From Castellaniella sp049673105 (GTDB taxonomy: Bacteria; Pseudomonadota; Gammaproteobacteria; Burkholderiales; Burkholderiaceae_B), in assembly GCF_049673105.1 (NCBI RefSeq), contig NZ_JBATXG010000017.1, positions 13,901 to 77,900 of the forward strand: 64,000 nucleotides of DNA, in the 5' to 3' direction. A program made the position numbers and the translations under genes. Each line of letters starts with the position of its first letter. Position 1 is the stretch's first letter. Below the pieces are notes generated by a model. The model was given only the letters and a program-made list of their open reading frames with translations, ran no database searches and was not told the origin of the DNA. Shown here one piece after another: positions 7,938 to 16,229 of the stretch.

Positions 7938-8832
7938 TTTCATCAGCAGTTTCTGGAGCTACTACATCGCCGTGATCGCCCTGGGCGGCATCGCCTGGTG
8001 CGTGTACTTGCTGTTTTCCCAGCGCGCCTGGCTCAAGCGCGACGTCAAGGTCGTGGATACCACCGGCCACGTCTGGGACGAGGACCTGACCGAGCTGAAC
8101 AACCCCGTGCCGCGCTGGTGGACGGTGATGTACCTGTTGCTGTGCGTCTTTGCGCTGGGCTATCTGGTGCTGTATCCCGGCTTGGGGACTTGGAAGGGGA
8201 CGCTCGGCTTCACGGCCGGCAAGCAGGTCCTGCAACAACAGGACGCCCTGAATGCGCAGATTCAGCCCGTGTACGAGCGTTTCCGCGAGATGCCGATTCC
8301 GGACATCGCCCGCGACAACCAGGCGATTGATATCGGCCAGCGTTTGTTCCTGAACAACTGTGCGCAGTGTCACGGATCGGATGCCAAGGGCAGCCGTGGT
8401 TTTCCCAACCTGACGGATGCCGACTGGCTGTGGGGCGGCGAACCCGAGCAGATCATGGAGACCATCACCAAGGGTCGTCACGGCATGATGCCGCCCTGGG
8501 GCGCCGTGGTGAAACCGGAAGACGCCTCGGCCATCGCTCAGTACGTGCGGTCCCTGTCGGGCCTGGCTCATGACCCCCTGCGGGTGAACGCGGGCAAGCG
8601 CGGCTTCGATACGTACTGTATCGCTTGCCACGGCGCCGAGGGCAAGGGCAATCCGCTGCTGGGCGCACCCAATCTGACGGACGGCACCTGGTTGTATGGC
8701 AGCTCCGAAGCCACCATCGTCGACACCATTCTGAATGGTCGCGACAACAAGATGCCTGCCCAGGAAACCTACCTGACGCCGGAACAGATTCGTCTGCTGG
8801 CGGCCTGGGTCTGGGGGCAGTCCAACCGCTGA
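7930..8832 (+). CDS. ccoP: cbb3-type cytochrome c oxidase subunit III (dihaem)
   Basis: A 300-residue dihaem cytochrome c with two N-terminal helices (about 10-29 and 64-83) and two CxxCH motifs, CAQCH (144-148) and CIACH (230-234). MMPPW and KMPAQ supply likely axial methionines. It accepts electrons from soluble cytochromes and feeds CcoO. Two helices rather than one is the form common in beta- and gammaproteobacteria. Confidence 0.97.
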   Translation: MSDFISSFWSYYIAVIALGGIAWCVYLLFSQRAWLKRDVKVVDTTGHVWDEDLTELNNPVPRWWTVMYLLLCVFALGYLVLYPGLGTWKGTLGFTAGKQVLQQQDALNAQIQPVYERFREMPIPDIARDNQAIDIGQRLFLNNCAQCHGSDAKGSRGFPNLTDADWLWGGEPEQIMETITKGRHGMMPPWGAVVKPEDASAIAQYVRSLSGLAHDPLRVNAGKRGFDTYCIACHGAEGKGNPLLGAPNLTDGTWLYGSSEATIVDTILNGRDNKMPAQETYLTPEQIRLLAAWVWGQSNR

Positions 8833-8840
8833 GCCCGGTC

Positions 8841-8863
8841 GGCCGCCCCTGAGCGGGGTGGCC
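8841..8863 (+). terminator. Hairpin after ccoP
   Basis: GGCCGCCCC / GGGGTGGCC form a 9-bp stem with one G-U pair and a TGAGC loop, 8 bp after the ccoP stop. It lacks a T tract, so it may stabilise the 3' end or only attenuate readthrough into ccoG. Confidence 0.45.
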
Positions 8864-8933
8864 GGTCCGGCAACATCACTGCTTCATCCAGAAGGGCCTG
8901 TTATACAGACCAGTCAGCAATACAGAGGACATC

Positions 8934-10439
8934 ATGCAGAAGGAACCCTCCCAACAGGCCGCCACGCAACCGCCGCGTGACGACCCGGCCTGGCAGCCCG
9001 TACGAAGAATTCGCAAGGGCTCGGGGGGCGGCACGTCTCCTCAGGTCGAAAAAGCGCTGGCAGAGGTTCGTTCCAAGATCCACCCACGCTCGGTGCAGGG
9101 CCACTTTGCCCGCATCCGGGTGCTGATGGTCTTTCTGACGCAGGCGGTGTTCTACGGCTTGCCCTGGATCCAGTGGAACGACCGCCAGGCGGTGCTGTTC
9201 GACCTGGGGGCGCGCAAATTCTATTTGTTCGGCATGGTGCTGTGGCCCCAGGATGTGATCTACCTGGCGGTGCTGCTGGTGCTGTCGGCCTTCGCCTTGT
9301 TTCTGTTCACCGCGATGGCCGGGCGCCTGTTCTGCGGATATGCCTGCCCGCAGACGGTCTACACGGAACTGTTCATGTGGATCGAGGCCAAGATCGAAGG
9401 AGACCGGCTGGCGCGTATCCGTCTGGACGAACAGCCCTGGAACGCCCGGAAACTGCGCCTGAAAGCCAGCAAACATACGCTATGGATTTTGCTGGCGCTG
9501 TGGACGGGGTATACCTTCATTGGCTATTTCGCCCCCATCCGCGACCTGGGCGCGCACTTGCTGGCGTTTGATCTGGGGCCCTGGCAGTGGTTCTGGATGC
9601 TGTTCTATGCTTTTGCCACCTGGGGCAACGCCGGGTTCATGCGCGAGGCCGTGTGCAAATACATGTGCCCCTATGCGCGCTTCCAGAGCGTCATGGTCGA
9701 TGACGACACCTTTGTCGTGACCTACGATCATGTGCGCGGCGAACCGCGCGGCGGTCGATCCCGGAAGATCGACCATAAAGAAGCCGGCATGGGCGACTGC
9801 GTGGATTGCAGTCTGTGCGTGCAGGTGTGTCCGACCGGGATCGATATCCGCGACGGCCTGCAGTACATGTGCATCGGCTGCGGCGCCTGTGTGGATGCCT
9901 GCGATTCGGTCATGGACAAGATGGGCTACGAGCCTGGCCTGATCCGTTACACGTCGGGCAATGCCATCACCGAGCGCCTGACGCAGCCGCAGGTGCGCCG
10001 CCGCATGCTGCGCCCGCGCGTCCTGGCCTATTCGGCCCTGCTGGGCGCGATCGCGATCGGCTTCGTCTTTTCGCTGGCGAATCGGACGACCTTGCGTGTG
10101 GATGTGATTCGCGACCGGGGGGCGCTGGGCCGGGAAGTGCCTGGTGGCCAGATCGAAAACGTGTATCGTCTGCAGATCATCAATTCAGCCGAAGAGCCCG
10201 TGGAATTGGACCTGAGCGCCAGCGGCGTACCCGGCTTGCGGCTGCAGACCGCCGACCAGGGCACGGACCGGGTCCGGGTCGAGGGTTCGTCCAATCGCCT
10301 GGTGCCGATCGTGTTGCAGGCGCCGGCCAGCGAATTGAAACCGGGGCTTTATGATATCCGCTTTGAAACGACGGGGACGCGGCCTGGCGGTGTCGTCACT
10401 CAGGTGATCGAACAGTCCAGCTTCTATGTGCCACAATGA
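8934..10439 (+). CDS. ccoG: Cytochrome c oxidase accessory protein CcoG (RdxA/FixG)
   Basis: A 501-residue polyferredoxin membrane protein that helps copper delivery to cbb3 oxidase, probably by reducing Cu(II). Membrane helices lie around residues 65-80, 100-128, 182-200, 214-231 and 345-362. Ferredoxin motifs CVDCSLCVQVCP (289-300) and CIGCGACVDAC (313-323) should hold [4Fe-4S] clusters. Membrane cysteine motifs FCGYACP (133-139) and CKYMCP (241-246) are also conserved. The C-terminal third is an Ig-like periplasmic domain. It follows ccoP and precedes ccoH, the standard order. Confidence 0.95.
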   Translation: MQKEPSQQAATQPPRDDPAWQPVRRIRKGSGGGTSPQVEKALAEVRSKIHPRSVQGHFARIRVLMVFLTQAVFYGLPWIQWNDRQAVLFDLGARKFYLFGMVLWPQDVIYLAVLLVLSAFALFLFTAMAGRLFCGYACPQTVYTELFMWIEAKIEGDRLARIRLDEQPWNARKLRLKASKHTLWILLALWTGYTFIGYFAPIRDLGAHLLAFDLGPWQWFWMLFYAFATWGNAGFMREAVCKYMCPYARFQSVMVDDDTFVVTYDHVRGEPRGGRSRKIDHKEAGMGDCVDCSLCVQVCPTGIDIRDGLQYMCIGCGACVDACDSVMDKMGYEPGLIRYTSGNAITERLTQPQVRRRMLRPRVLAYSALLGAIAIGFVFSLANRTTLRVDVIRDRGALGREVPGGQIENVYRLQIINSAEEPVELDLSASGVPGLRLQTADQGTDRVRVEGSSNRLVPIVLQAPASELKPGLYDIRFETTGTRPGGVVTQVIEQSSFYVPQ

Positions 10440-10452
10440 TCCGGAAACCATC

Positions 10453-10665
10453 ATGTCATCCATGAACCGAGAACATCTGTCCGAAGGCCGCCCCTGGTGG
10501 CAGCACCGTTGGCCCTGGCTGCTGTTGCTGGGGCCGGCGGTGGCCATCGTGGGTTGTGTGATCACCATCGTGCTGGCCGTTCAGGCCTATGGCGATCAGG
10601 AAATCCAGGATGGCGGCGTGAAGCAGGGCTTGGTCGTGTCGCCGCCCGCGCAGGCAGGGAAGTGA
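10453..10665 (+). CDS. Short FixH/CcoH-like protein
   Basis: A 70-residue protein with one membrane helix (about 20-45) preceded by PWWQHRWPW, the typical N-terminus of betaproteobacterial FixH/CcoH. After the helix only the equivalent of the DDYYKQG segment remains, here DGGVKQGLVV. Full-length FixH has a further periplasmic domain of roughly 80-100 residues, so this is a minimal form. CcoH is needed for cbb3 assembly. Its start lies 13 bp after the ccoG stop (or 22 bp if the second ATG at 10462 is used). Confidence 0.65.
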   Translation: MSSMNREHLSEGRPWWQHRWPWLLLLGPAVAIVGCVITIVLAVQAYGDQEIQDGGVKQGLVVSPPAQAGK

Positions 10666-10693
10666 GTTCAGACTTCAACTCAGGAGAACGGCT

Positions 10694-10945
10694 TTGAGCA
10701 CACGCAATCTGATGTGGATTTTGTGGCCCTCTTTTCTGATGGGCGGAGTGGCGAGCGGCGTCGTGTTCGCGCTGGTGGATCCCCTGGATCTGGTGTTCCT
10801 GGGGCAGTTCAGCGCCAGCCGCCTGACGGTCTACACCTTGGGGTTCTTCCTGTTTTGGACGGTTGCTGCGCTGTCCAGCGCCCTGACCCTGCGGATTGCT
10901 CCCAGGGGCGTCATACTGGATGAGTTCGACGATCCGGTGGACTGA
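10694..10945 (+). CDS. Two-TM protein of the cco cluster
   Basis: An 83-residue protein with two predicted helices (about 6-27 and 44-68) and an acidic tail DEFDDPVD. I do not recognise a named family. It starts at TTG (10694) with AGGAG at 10682-10686, 7 nt away, so the unusual start is well supported. It lies 28 bp after the ccoH-like gene and just before the convergent fnr gene, which suggests a role in oxidase assembly, but this is only context. Confidence 0.7.
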   Translation: MSTRNLMWILWPSFLMGGVASGVVFALVDPLDLVFLGQFSASRLTVYTLGFFLFWTVAALSSALTLRIAPRGVILDEFDDPVD

Positions 10946-10951
10946 TAAATC

Positions 10952-11725
10952 CTAGCCGCAGTCGGCGCCGGACAATGACTGCAGGCTGGCGATATCCAGG
11001 ATATGGACTTCGCGCTGCTGGACGCGGATCAGGCCTTCGCGGGCAAAGCGTGAAAACAGCCGGCTGACCGTTTCCAGAGTCAATCCCAGGAAATTGCCGA
11101 TTTCCTCGCGGCTCATGCGCAGGATGAATTCGTAGGGCGAATAGCCCAGGGTCTGCAGGCGCTGAGACAGATTCAGCAGGAACGCAGCCAGGCGCTGTTC
11201 CGATCGCAAACTGCCCAGGGACAGCAATTGTTCATGGGACCGGTTGATTTCCTTGCTCATGAGACGCCGCAGTTGCAGGTTCAGCGTCGGCAACTGTGTC
11301 GCCAGACTGTCCATCTCGTCCAGGCGGATGACACAGACTTCCGCGTCTTCCAGAGCGATGGCGTGCGATACTTGTTGGGCGTTCATCAGGCCATCCATGC
11401 CCAGGATTTCGCCGGGCAGCAGAAATCCCGTGATCTGCACCTGGCCGCTGGCGTCTTCAATCTGCGTTTTGACCGACCCTGAACGCAGGCCGTAGATGGC
11501 CTCGGCGGTATCGCCCTGACGATACAGCGTGCCCCCTTTGGGCAGGCGGATGCGTTCTTTGATCAGTTCGTCCATTTTGACGACGTCCTGCCGCACCATC
11601 CCCAGGGGCAGGCAGATGGCATTCAGCATGCAGGTGGAACATCGCGTGGACTCGGCAGCGACAGGAATGCGCCTGAGGGCGGAAGTCCTGAAGGTCGGTC
11701 CGGATGAGGAGGAATCAGCCAGCAA
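10952..11725 (-). CDS. fnr: FNR-type oxygen-sensing transcription regulator
   Basis: A 257-residue Crp/Fnr family protein with the four cysteines for an oxygen-labile [4Fe-4S] cluster: C29, C32 and C38 at the N-terminus and C131 in AEVCVIRL. The helix-turn-helix includes ETVSR (E218, S221, R222), the FNR residues that read TTGAT half-sites, matching the boxes at 4357 and 5517. The start must be the TTG at 11725: an in-frame TGA lies two codons upstream and the next ATG falls inside the cysteine cluster. No strong ribosome binding site is visible, so translation may be weak. It probably activates the cco genes under low oxygen and perhaps nirK. Confidence 0.93.
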   Translation of the reverse strand: MLADSSSSGPTFRTSALRRIPVAAESTRCSTCMLNAICLPLGMVRQDVVKMDELIKERIRLPKGGTLYRQGDTAEAIYGLRSGSVKTQIEDASGQVQITGFLLPGEILGMDGLMNAQQVSHAIALEDAEVCVIRLDEMDSLATQLPTLNLQLRRLMSKEINRSHEQLLSLGSLRSEQRLAAFLLNLSQRLQTLGYSPYEFILRMSREEIGNFLGLTLETVSRLFSRFAREGLIRVQQREVHILDIASLQSLSGADCG

Positions 11726-11981
11726 AATTCAAATCCGTTAAAAATCAAGCAGAGAGAAACCCTACACTTTGACAAGGATTATAAGTTCTCTGTCAGGATA
11801 TTTGGGGCTTGCATCATCCTTTTGCCGGATTTTCCCCGCTGGATCTTGCGGTTTGTCGGCTTTCTGCCGACTTTGTCAGTCTGCTCTTGGCTGGAAATTG
11901 TTACGGTATAGAATCGTAATGTTCATGCCTATATTATTAAGCAGGCAAGTGTTTCGATTTTGATCGTATCTGGAGGGAGTC
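11726..11981. promoter_or_regulatory. Divergent fnr/nirK regulatory region
   Basis: A 256-bp AT-richer gap between divergent fnr and nirK. No canonical TTGATNNNNATCAA box is present. A short inverted repeat TTACG-N9-CGTAA at 11901-11919 surrounds a -10-like TATAGAAT, so a nitric-oxide or nitrite-responsive regulator could act there. A ribosome binding site TGGAGGGAG precedes nirK. The regulator assignment is open. Confidence 0.4.
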
Positions 11982-13391
11982 ATGGCGTTGATCCGATACC
12001 TGTTGAGCGGATTTCTACTGTTGGGGATTGGTTTGGGATTCAGCCCGGTCTGGGCTGAACACGGCGAAACTGCCACGCCTCCCGGCAGTCAGGACGTCAC
12101 CTACAAGCCGGATATCACCTTTACCTTGCGCACCGCGATTGCCGAAGGCAAGCTGGTCTTCATCGGTGAGCGAGGCGACCTGGAAGGCCAGGTCAATCCC
12201 GATCTGAAGGTACCCGAAGGCGCGGTCGTACAGATCAACCTGGTCAACGGCGATGGCGCGACGCACGATATCGCCGTGCCGGAATTCAAGTCGAAATCGG
12301 ATGAAATTTCGGGCAAGAACGCCGCCACCGCCATCGTCTTTCGGGCGACCAAGAACGGCACCTTTGAATATCTGTGCACATTGCCGGGCCACAAGGCAGC
12401 CGGTATGGTGGGCAAGATCATCGTCGGCGAGCCGTCCGACGAAGTCGTCGCCAAGGCGCCGCAGATCGCCCATGATCCTACCGAAGTCGGCAAGCCGGTG
12501 GGCAAGCGCGGCCCGCAGAAAGTCACGATCGACCTGCTGACCACGGAAGTCGAAGGGCGTCTGGGCGACAACAGCACATATCGTTTCTGGACCTTCAACA
12601 ACAAGGTTCCCGGTCCCTTCGTCCGCGTCCGGGTCGGTGACACGGTGACGATGAACATCACCAACGCCAAGGACAGCACGCACATCCACTCGATCGACCT
12701 GCATGCCGTGACGGGGCCTGGCGGCGGTGCTGCCGTCACCCAGGTGGCGCCCGGCCAAACGAAGGCGTTTACCTTCAAGGCCAATCATGTCGGGCTGTTC
12801 GTCTACCACTGCGCAACCCCCATGGTGGCGCAGCACGTCACCAACGGCATGTACGGCATGATCCTGGTAGAACCCGAGGGCGGTCTGCCCAAGGTCGACC
12901 ACGAGTTCTACGTGATGCAAGGTGAGCTTTATACGGCCCAGACGCACGGGGCCAGCGGGCTGCAGGAATTCTCGCTGGAAAAACTGTTGGCGGAAAACCC
13001 CGAACACGTGATGTTCAACGGCTCCATGGACGCCCTGACCAAGGTCTACAACATGAAGTCGAACGTGGGCGACACGGTGCGCATCTTCTTTGGCGTGGGC
13101 GGCCCGAACCTGATCTCCAGCTTCCACGTCATCGGCGAGGTCTTCGACCGGGTCTACGATCAGGCGTCGCTGACCAGCAAGCCGCTGACCGACGTGCAGA
13201 CCACCCTGGTGCCTCCGGGCGGCGCCACGATGGTGGAATTCAAGACCGATTATCCGGGCCGCTACCTGTTGGTGGATCATGCGCTGTCGCGGGTGGAAAA
13301 AGGCGTAGCCGGCTTCCTGACCGTAGAGGGCAAGGCGGATCATACGATCTTCCATAGCGACGAGGCCATCGACCCGAATTCCGGGCACTGA
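11982..13391 (+). CDS. nirK: Copper nitrite reductase with an extra N-terminal cupredoxin domain
   Basis: It reduces nitrite to nitric oxide in the periplasm, the committing step of denitrification. A signal peptide (about 1-25) is followed by an added cupredoxin domain (about 45-150) with its own type 1 copper set: H95, C132, H137, M142. The catalytic core then resembles AniA-class NirK: H236, C277, H285 and M290 for type 1 copper, H241 and H276 for type 2 copper, catalytic D239, and H383 in SSFHVIG. The total of 469 residues compares with roughly 340-390 for two-domain enzymes. Such N-terminal fusions are known from Hyphomicrobium-type NirK. The accessory domain may receive electrons from a donor cytochrome. 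Confidence 0.93.
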   Translation: MALIRYLLSGFLLLGIGLGFSPVWAEHGETATPPGSQDVTYKPDITFTLRTAIAEGKLVFIGERGDLEGQVNPDLKVPEGAVVQINLVNGDGATHDIAVPEFKSKSDEISGKNAATAIVFRATKNGTFEYLCTLPGHKAAGMVGKIIVGEPSDEVVAKAPQIAHDPTEVGKPVGKRGPQKVTIDLLTTEVEGRLGDNSTYRFWTFNNKVPGPFVRVRVGDTVTMNITNAKDSTHIHSIDLHAVTGPGGGAAVTQVAPGQTKAFTFKANHVGLFVYHCATPMVAQHVTNGMYGMILVEPEGGLPKVDHEFYVMQGELYTAQTHGASGLQEFSLEKLLAENPEHVMFNGSMDALTKVYNMKSNVGDTVRIFFGVGGPNLISSFHVIGEVFDRVYDQASLTSKPLTDVQTTLVPPGGATMVEFKTDYPGRYLLVDHALSRVEKGVAGFLTVEGKADHTIFHSDEAIDPNSGH

Positions 13392-13398
13392 GCCTGAT

Positions 13399-13426
13399 TT
13401 TCCGGCAGGGGAGGCCCTGCCGGAAA
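13399..13426 (+). terminator. Hairpin after nirK
   Basis: A perfect 12-bp stem TTTCCGGCAGGG / CCCTGCCGGAAA with a GAGG loop lies 7 bp after the nirK stop. It lacks a T tract but is strong enough to be a transcript 3' end. Confidence 0.6.
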
Positions 13427-13516
13427 CCTGCTTGAACGAGATCGAGGTTTATGCCACAGTGAAGGCGGCTTTGTCGCCGTATCGGACGGATCCCAGGCAA
13501 AGCCCAGGAGATCACG

Positions 13517-15049
13517 ATGTCAAAAAACGATACACAGCGCTGCCCCGTTAATTCTCTGACCACGGATTTCGGCGCGCCTGTCCCCACCAACCGCGATAGC
13601 CTGACCGCCGGCGCTCGTGGCCCCTTGCTGTCGCAAGACGTCTGGCTGAATGAAAAGCTGGCGGGTTTTGTGCGTGAAGTCATCCCGGAACGCCGGATGC
13701 ATGCCAAAGGCTCCGGCGCTTTCGGCACCTTTACCGTGACGCATGACATCACGCGTTATACGCGAGCCAAACTATTCGAAAAAATCGGCAAAAAGACAGA
13801 GCTTTTCGCCCGTTTTACCACTGTGGCCGGTGAACGCGGCGCCGCCGATGCAGAGCGCGATATCCGGGGTTTCGCCCTGAAGTTCTACACCGAAGAAGGC
13901 AACTGGGACTTGGTGGGCAACAACACGCCGGTGTTCTTCATCCGCGATCCGCGCCAGTTCCCCGACCTGAACAAAGCCGTCAAACGAGACCCTCGCACCA
14001 ATCTGCGCTCGGCGACACACAACTGGGATTACTGGACGCTGTTGCCCGAGGCGCTGCACCAGATCACCATCGTCATGAGCGATCGGGGCATTCCGGCGTC
14101 CTACCGCCACATGCACGGTTTTTCCTCGCATACCTACAGCTTCTGGAATGCATCCGGCGAACGTTTCTGGATCAAACTGCATTTCAAGGCGCAGCAGGGC
14201 ATCCGCAACCTGACGGACGTGCAGGCCGCTGAATTGGTCGCGCAGGACCGCGAAAGCCACCAGCGCGACCTCTACCAGGCCATCGATCGCGGTGATTTCC
14301 CCAAATGGACGCTGTATGTGCAGGTGATGCCGGAAAAGGACGCGGAGACCTACCGCGTGCACCCCTTTGACCTGACCAAGGTCTGGTACAAGAGCGACTA
14401 TCCTCTGATCGAGGTCGGTGAATTCGAACTGAACCGCAATCCCGACAATTTCTTTGCCGACGTTGAACAGAGCGCTTTTGCCCCCAGCAATCTGGTGCCC
14501 GGTATCGGCGTCAGCCCAGACCGCATGCTGCAGGCGCGCTTGTTCAACTACGCTGATGCGCAGCGCTACCGTCTGGGCGCCAACTACCATCAGATTCCCG
14601 TCAACCAGGCGCGATGTCCGGTGCACAGCAATCACCGAGACGGTCAGGGCCGCGTCGATGGCAATTACGGCGGCACCCTGCACTATGAACCCAACAGCTT
14701 TGGCCAATGGCAGGGGCAGCCGGATTTCGCGGAACCGCCGTTGCATATCCACGGCGATGCGGATTTCTGGAGCTACCACCAGGACGACAGCGATTACTTC
14801 GAACAGCCCGGCAAATTATTCCGCCTGATGACGGCTGATCAACAGGAAGCCTTGTTTGGCAATACGGCCCGAGGGATGGGCGACGCGCCCGAATTCGTCA
14901 AATTCCGCCATATCCGCAATTGCCATGCGGCAGATCCGGCCTATGGGGCGGGTGTCGCCAAGGCGTTGGGGCTGGACCTCAAAAAGGCGCTGGCATCCAA
15001 AAAAGACGACCCGATGTTCGGCAATCCCCTGGTGCCCCTGCCGGTCTGA
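13517..15049 (+). CDS. katA: Monofunctional haem catalase
   Basis: A 510-residue clade 3 type small-subunit catalase that dismutates H2O2. The catalytic histidine is in RRMHAKGSGAFG (H62), the distal asparagine lies in DLVGNNTPVFFIRD, and the proximal haem tyrosine is in RLFNYADAQRYRLG. CAGGAG precedes the start. It lies between nirK and the ectoine operon with its own promoter region. No OxyR-like gene is adjacent. Confidence 0.95.
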   Translation: MSKNDTQRCPVNSLTTDFGAPVPTNRDSLTAGARGPLLSQDVWLNEKLAGFVREVIPERRMHAKGSGAFGTFTVTHDITRYTRAKLFEKIGKKTELFARFTTVAGERGAADAERDIRGFALKFYTEEGNWDLVGNNTPVFFIRDPRQFPDLNKAVKRDPRTNLRSATHNWDYWTLLPEALHQITIVMSDRGIPASYRHMHGFSSHTYSFWNASGERFWIKLHFKAQQGIRNLTDVQAAELVAQDRESHQRDLYQAIDRGDFPKWTLYVQVMPEKDAETYRVHPFDLTKVWYKSDYPLIEVGEFELNRNPDNFFADVEQSAFAPSNLVPGIGVSPDRMLQARLFNYADAQRYRLGANYHQIPVNQARCPVHSNHRDGQGRVDGNYGGTLHYEPNSFGQWQGQPDFAEPPLHIHGDADFWSYHQDDSDYFEQPGKLFRLMTADQQEALFGNTARGMGDAPEFVKFRHIRNCHAADPAYGAGVAKALGLDLKKALASKKDDPMFGNPLVPLPV

Positions 15050-15064
15050 ATTGCCCAGTAGTTC

Positions 15065-15106
15065 TTGACCGATATGATTCAGGGCCTTATCATTTCAACT
15101 GAAATG
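15065..15106 (+). promoter_or_regulatory. ect operon promoter with palindromic operator
   Basis: A sigma-70-like promoter TTGACC (15065-15070), 17-bp spacer, TATCAT (15088-15093) precedes ectR. A palindrome CATTTCA-AC-TGAAATG (15091-15106) overlaps the -10 hexamer and the likely start site. MarR-family EctR proteins are known to repress ectoine genes by binding a palindrome over the -10 region, so autorepression of the ectR-ectABCD operon is likely here. Confidence 0.6.
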
Positions 15107-15130
15107 AATTTTTAAGGACCCTGAATCACT

Positions 15131-15667
15131 ATGGACACCCAGTTGGATGCGCAGCAGGCTTACGACCTGCGTATCTTGAGGGCACTGCGCCGGATCACCC
15201 GCGCAGTCGCCCTGCATTCCCGGCAGCTGTCGGCGTGCAGCCGCATTACCGGCCCGCAGCTCGTCTGTTTACGGACGGTCATTGAAAAAGGGCCGATGAC
15301 CGCCACGGCCATCAGCCGGGAAGTCCATGTCAGCGCCAGCACCGTGGTCGGCATTCTGGATCGCCTGGAAGACAAAGGCCTGATCGTCCGCGAACGTGGG
15401 CGCGCGGATCGCCGGATCGTCTTTGTCAGCGCCACCGATGCCGGTCGGCAGTTGGCGCAGGATACGCCGTCGCCCTTGCAGCAGAAGCTGGCGGAATCCC
15501 TGCAGGCGCTGCCCGAACTCGAACAGGCGACGATCACGCTATCGCTTGAACGCGTCGTCGATCTGATCGAATCCGGCACGGGCTTGGCGCCGGTCGCCGA
15601 TGCGCAGTCCCCCATGCTGGATGTGCCTGTCACCGGGGTGGCGCCCGAATCCGGGTTGGTGGTTTGA
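15131..15667 (+). CDS. ectR: MarR-family regulator of ectoine synthesis
   Basis: A 178-residue winged-helix MarR protein. The recognition segment spans about residues 55-80 (GPMTATAISREVHVSASTVV) with a wing near RGRADRRIVFV. Its stop overlaps the ectA start, so it is the first gene of the ect operon, which identifies it as EctR-type by context. EctR represses ect transcription at low osmolarity in halotolerant methylotrophs. The C-terminal 30 residues are a disordered Pro/Val-rich extension. The cognate site is probably the palindrome at 15091-15106. Confidence 0.85.
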   Translation: MDTQLDAQQAYDLRILRALRRITRAVALHSRQLSACSRITGPQLVCLRTVIEKGPMTATAISREVHVSASTVVGILDRLEDKGLIVRERGRADRRIVFVSATDAGRQLAQDTPSPLQQKLAESLQALPELEQATITLSLERVVDLIESGTGLAPVADAQSPMLDVPVTGVAPESGLVV

Positions 15668-16191
15668 CCCAGGGGTCAGACTCACTTGGGGCGCCGCCTA
15701 TCCGGCTGCGCCCGCCCGACCGGGCTGATGGGCCCGCCTTGCATCTTCTGGTGGCGCACTGCCCGCCGCTGGATCTCAATTCCGTCTATCTCTATCTGCT
15801 GCTGACGGAACACTTTCCCCAAACTTGCATCGTGGCCGAGGACGACCGTGGCGTCCTGGGCATGGTGTCGGCGTACCTGCCTCCCCAGCAGGACGAGGTG
15901 TTGTTTGTCTGGCAGGTAGCTGTTCATCCCCGTGCCAGGGGCCTGGGCCTGGGTCTGCGGATGCTGCGGCAATTGTTGCAGCGCCGTGGCTTGCGCCCGA
16001 TCCGTTGGGTGGAAACCACCGTGGGGCCTGGCAATCAGGCATCCCGGCGTTTGTTCGCCCGTTTGGCGGATCATTTGCAGGCCCCTATGCGGGAATCGGC
16101 GCTGTTCGATGCGGCGCTTTTCGGTGCCCAGGCGCATGAAGCGGAACCGCTGTTGCGCATTGGCCCGTTTTCCTTGTCGGCAGTGAACTGA
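15664..16191 (+). CDS. ectA: L-2,4-diaminobutyrate acetyltransferase
   Basis: A GNAT acetyltransferase that makes N-gamma-acetyl-diaminobutyrate, step two of ectoine synthesis. Family matches include IRLRPPDRADG, CPPLDLNSVY, LFVWQVAVHPRARGLGLGLRML (acetyl-CoA loop) and ETTVGPGNQASRRLF. The start is uncertain: the TTG at 15664 overlaps the ectR stop, whereas the TTG at 15685 has an AGGGG ribosome binding site 9 nt upstream and sits closer to the family start. No ATG is available. Non-ATG starts may keep EctA levels low relative to EctB. Confidence 0.93.
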   Translation: MTQGSDSLGAPPIRLRPPDRADGPALHLLVAHCPPLDLNSVYLYLLLTEHFPQTCIVAEDDRGVLGMVSAYLPPQQDEVLFVWQVAVHPRARGLGLGLRMLRQLLQRRGLRPIRWVETTVGPGNQASRRLFARLADHLQAPMRESALFDAALFGAQAHEAEPLLRIGPFSLSAVN

Positions 16192-16229
16192 GTTGCTGTC
16201 GTCTATTCGAACGTCAACAAGGAGGAATC

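Noticed and set aside
11726..11981. An FNR box between fnr and nirK
   Set aside because: Only half-sites such as TTGAC occur; no TTGATNNNNATCAA-like pair with proper spacing.
12015..13388. A 457-codon minus-strand frame opposite nirK
   Set aside because: It mirrors the copper nitrite reductase gene; no ribosome binding site or domain.
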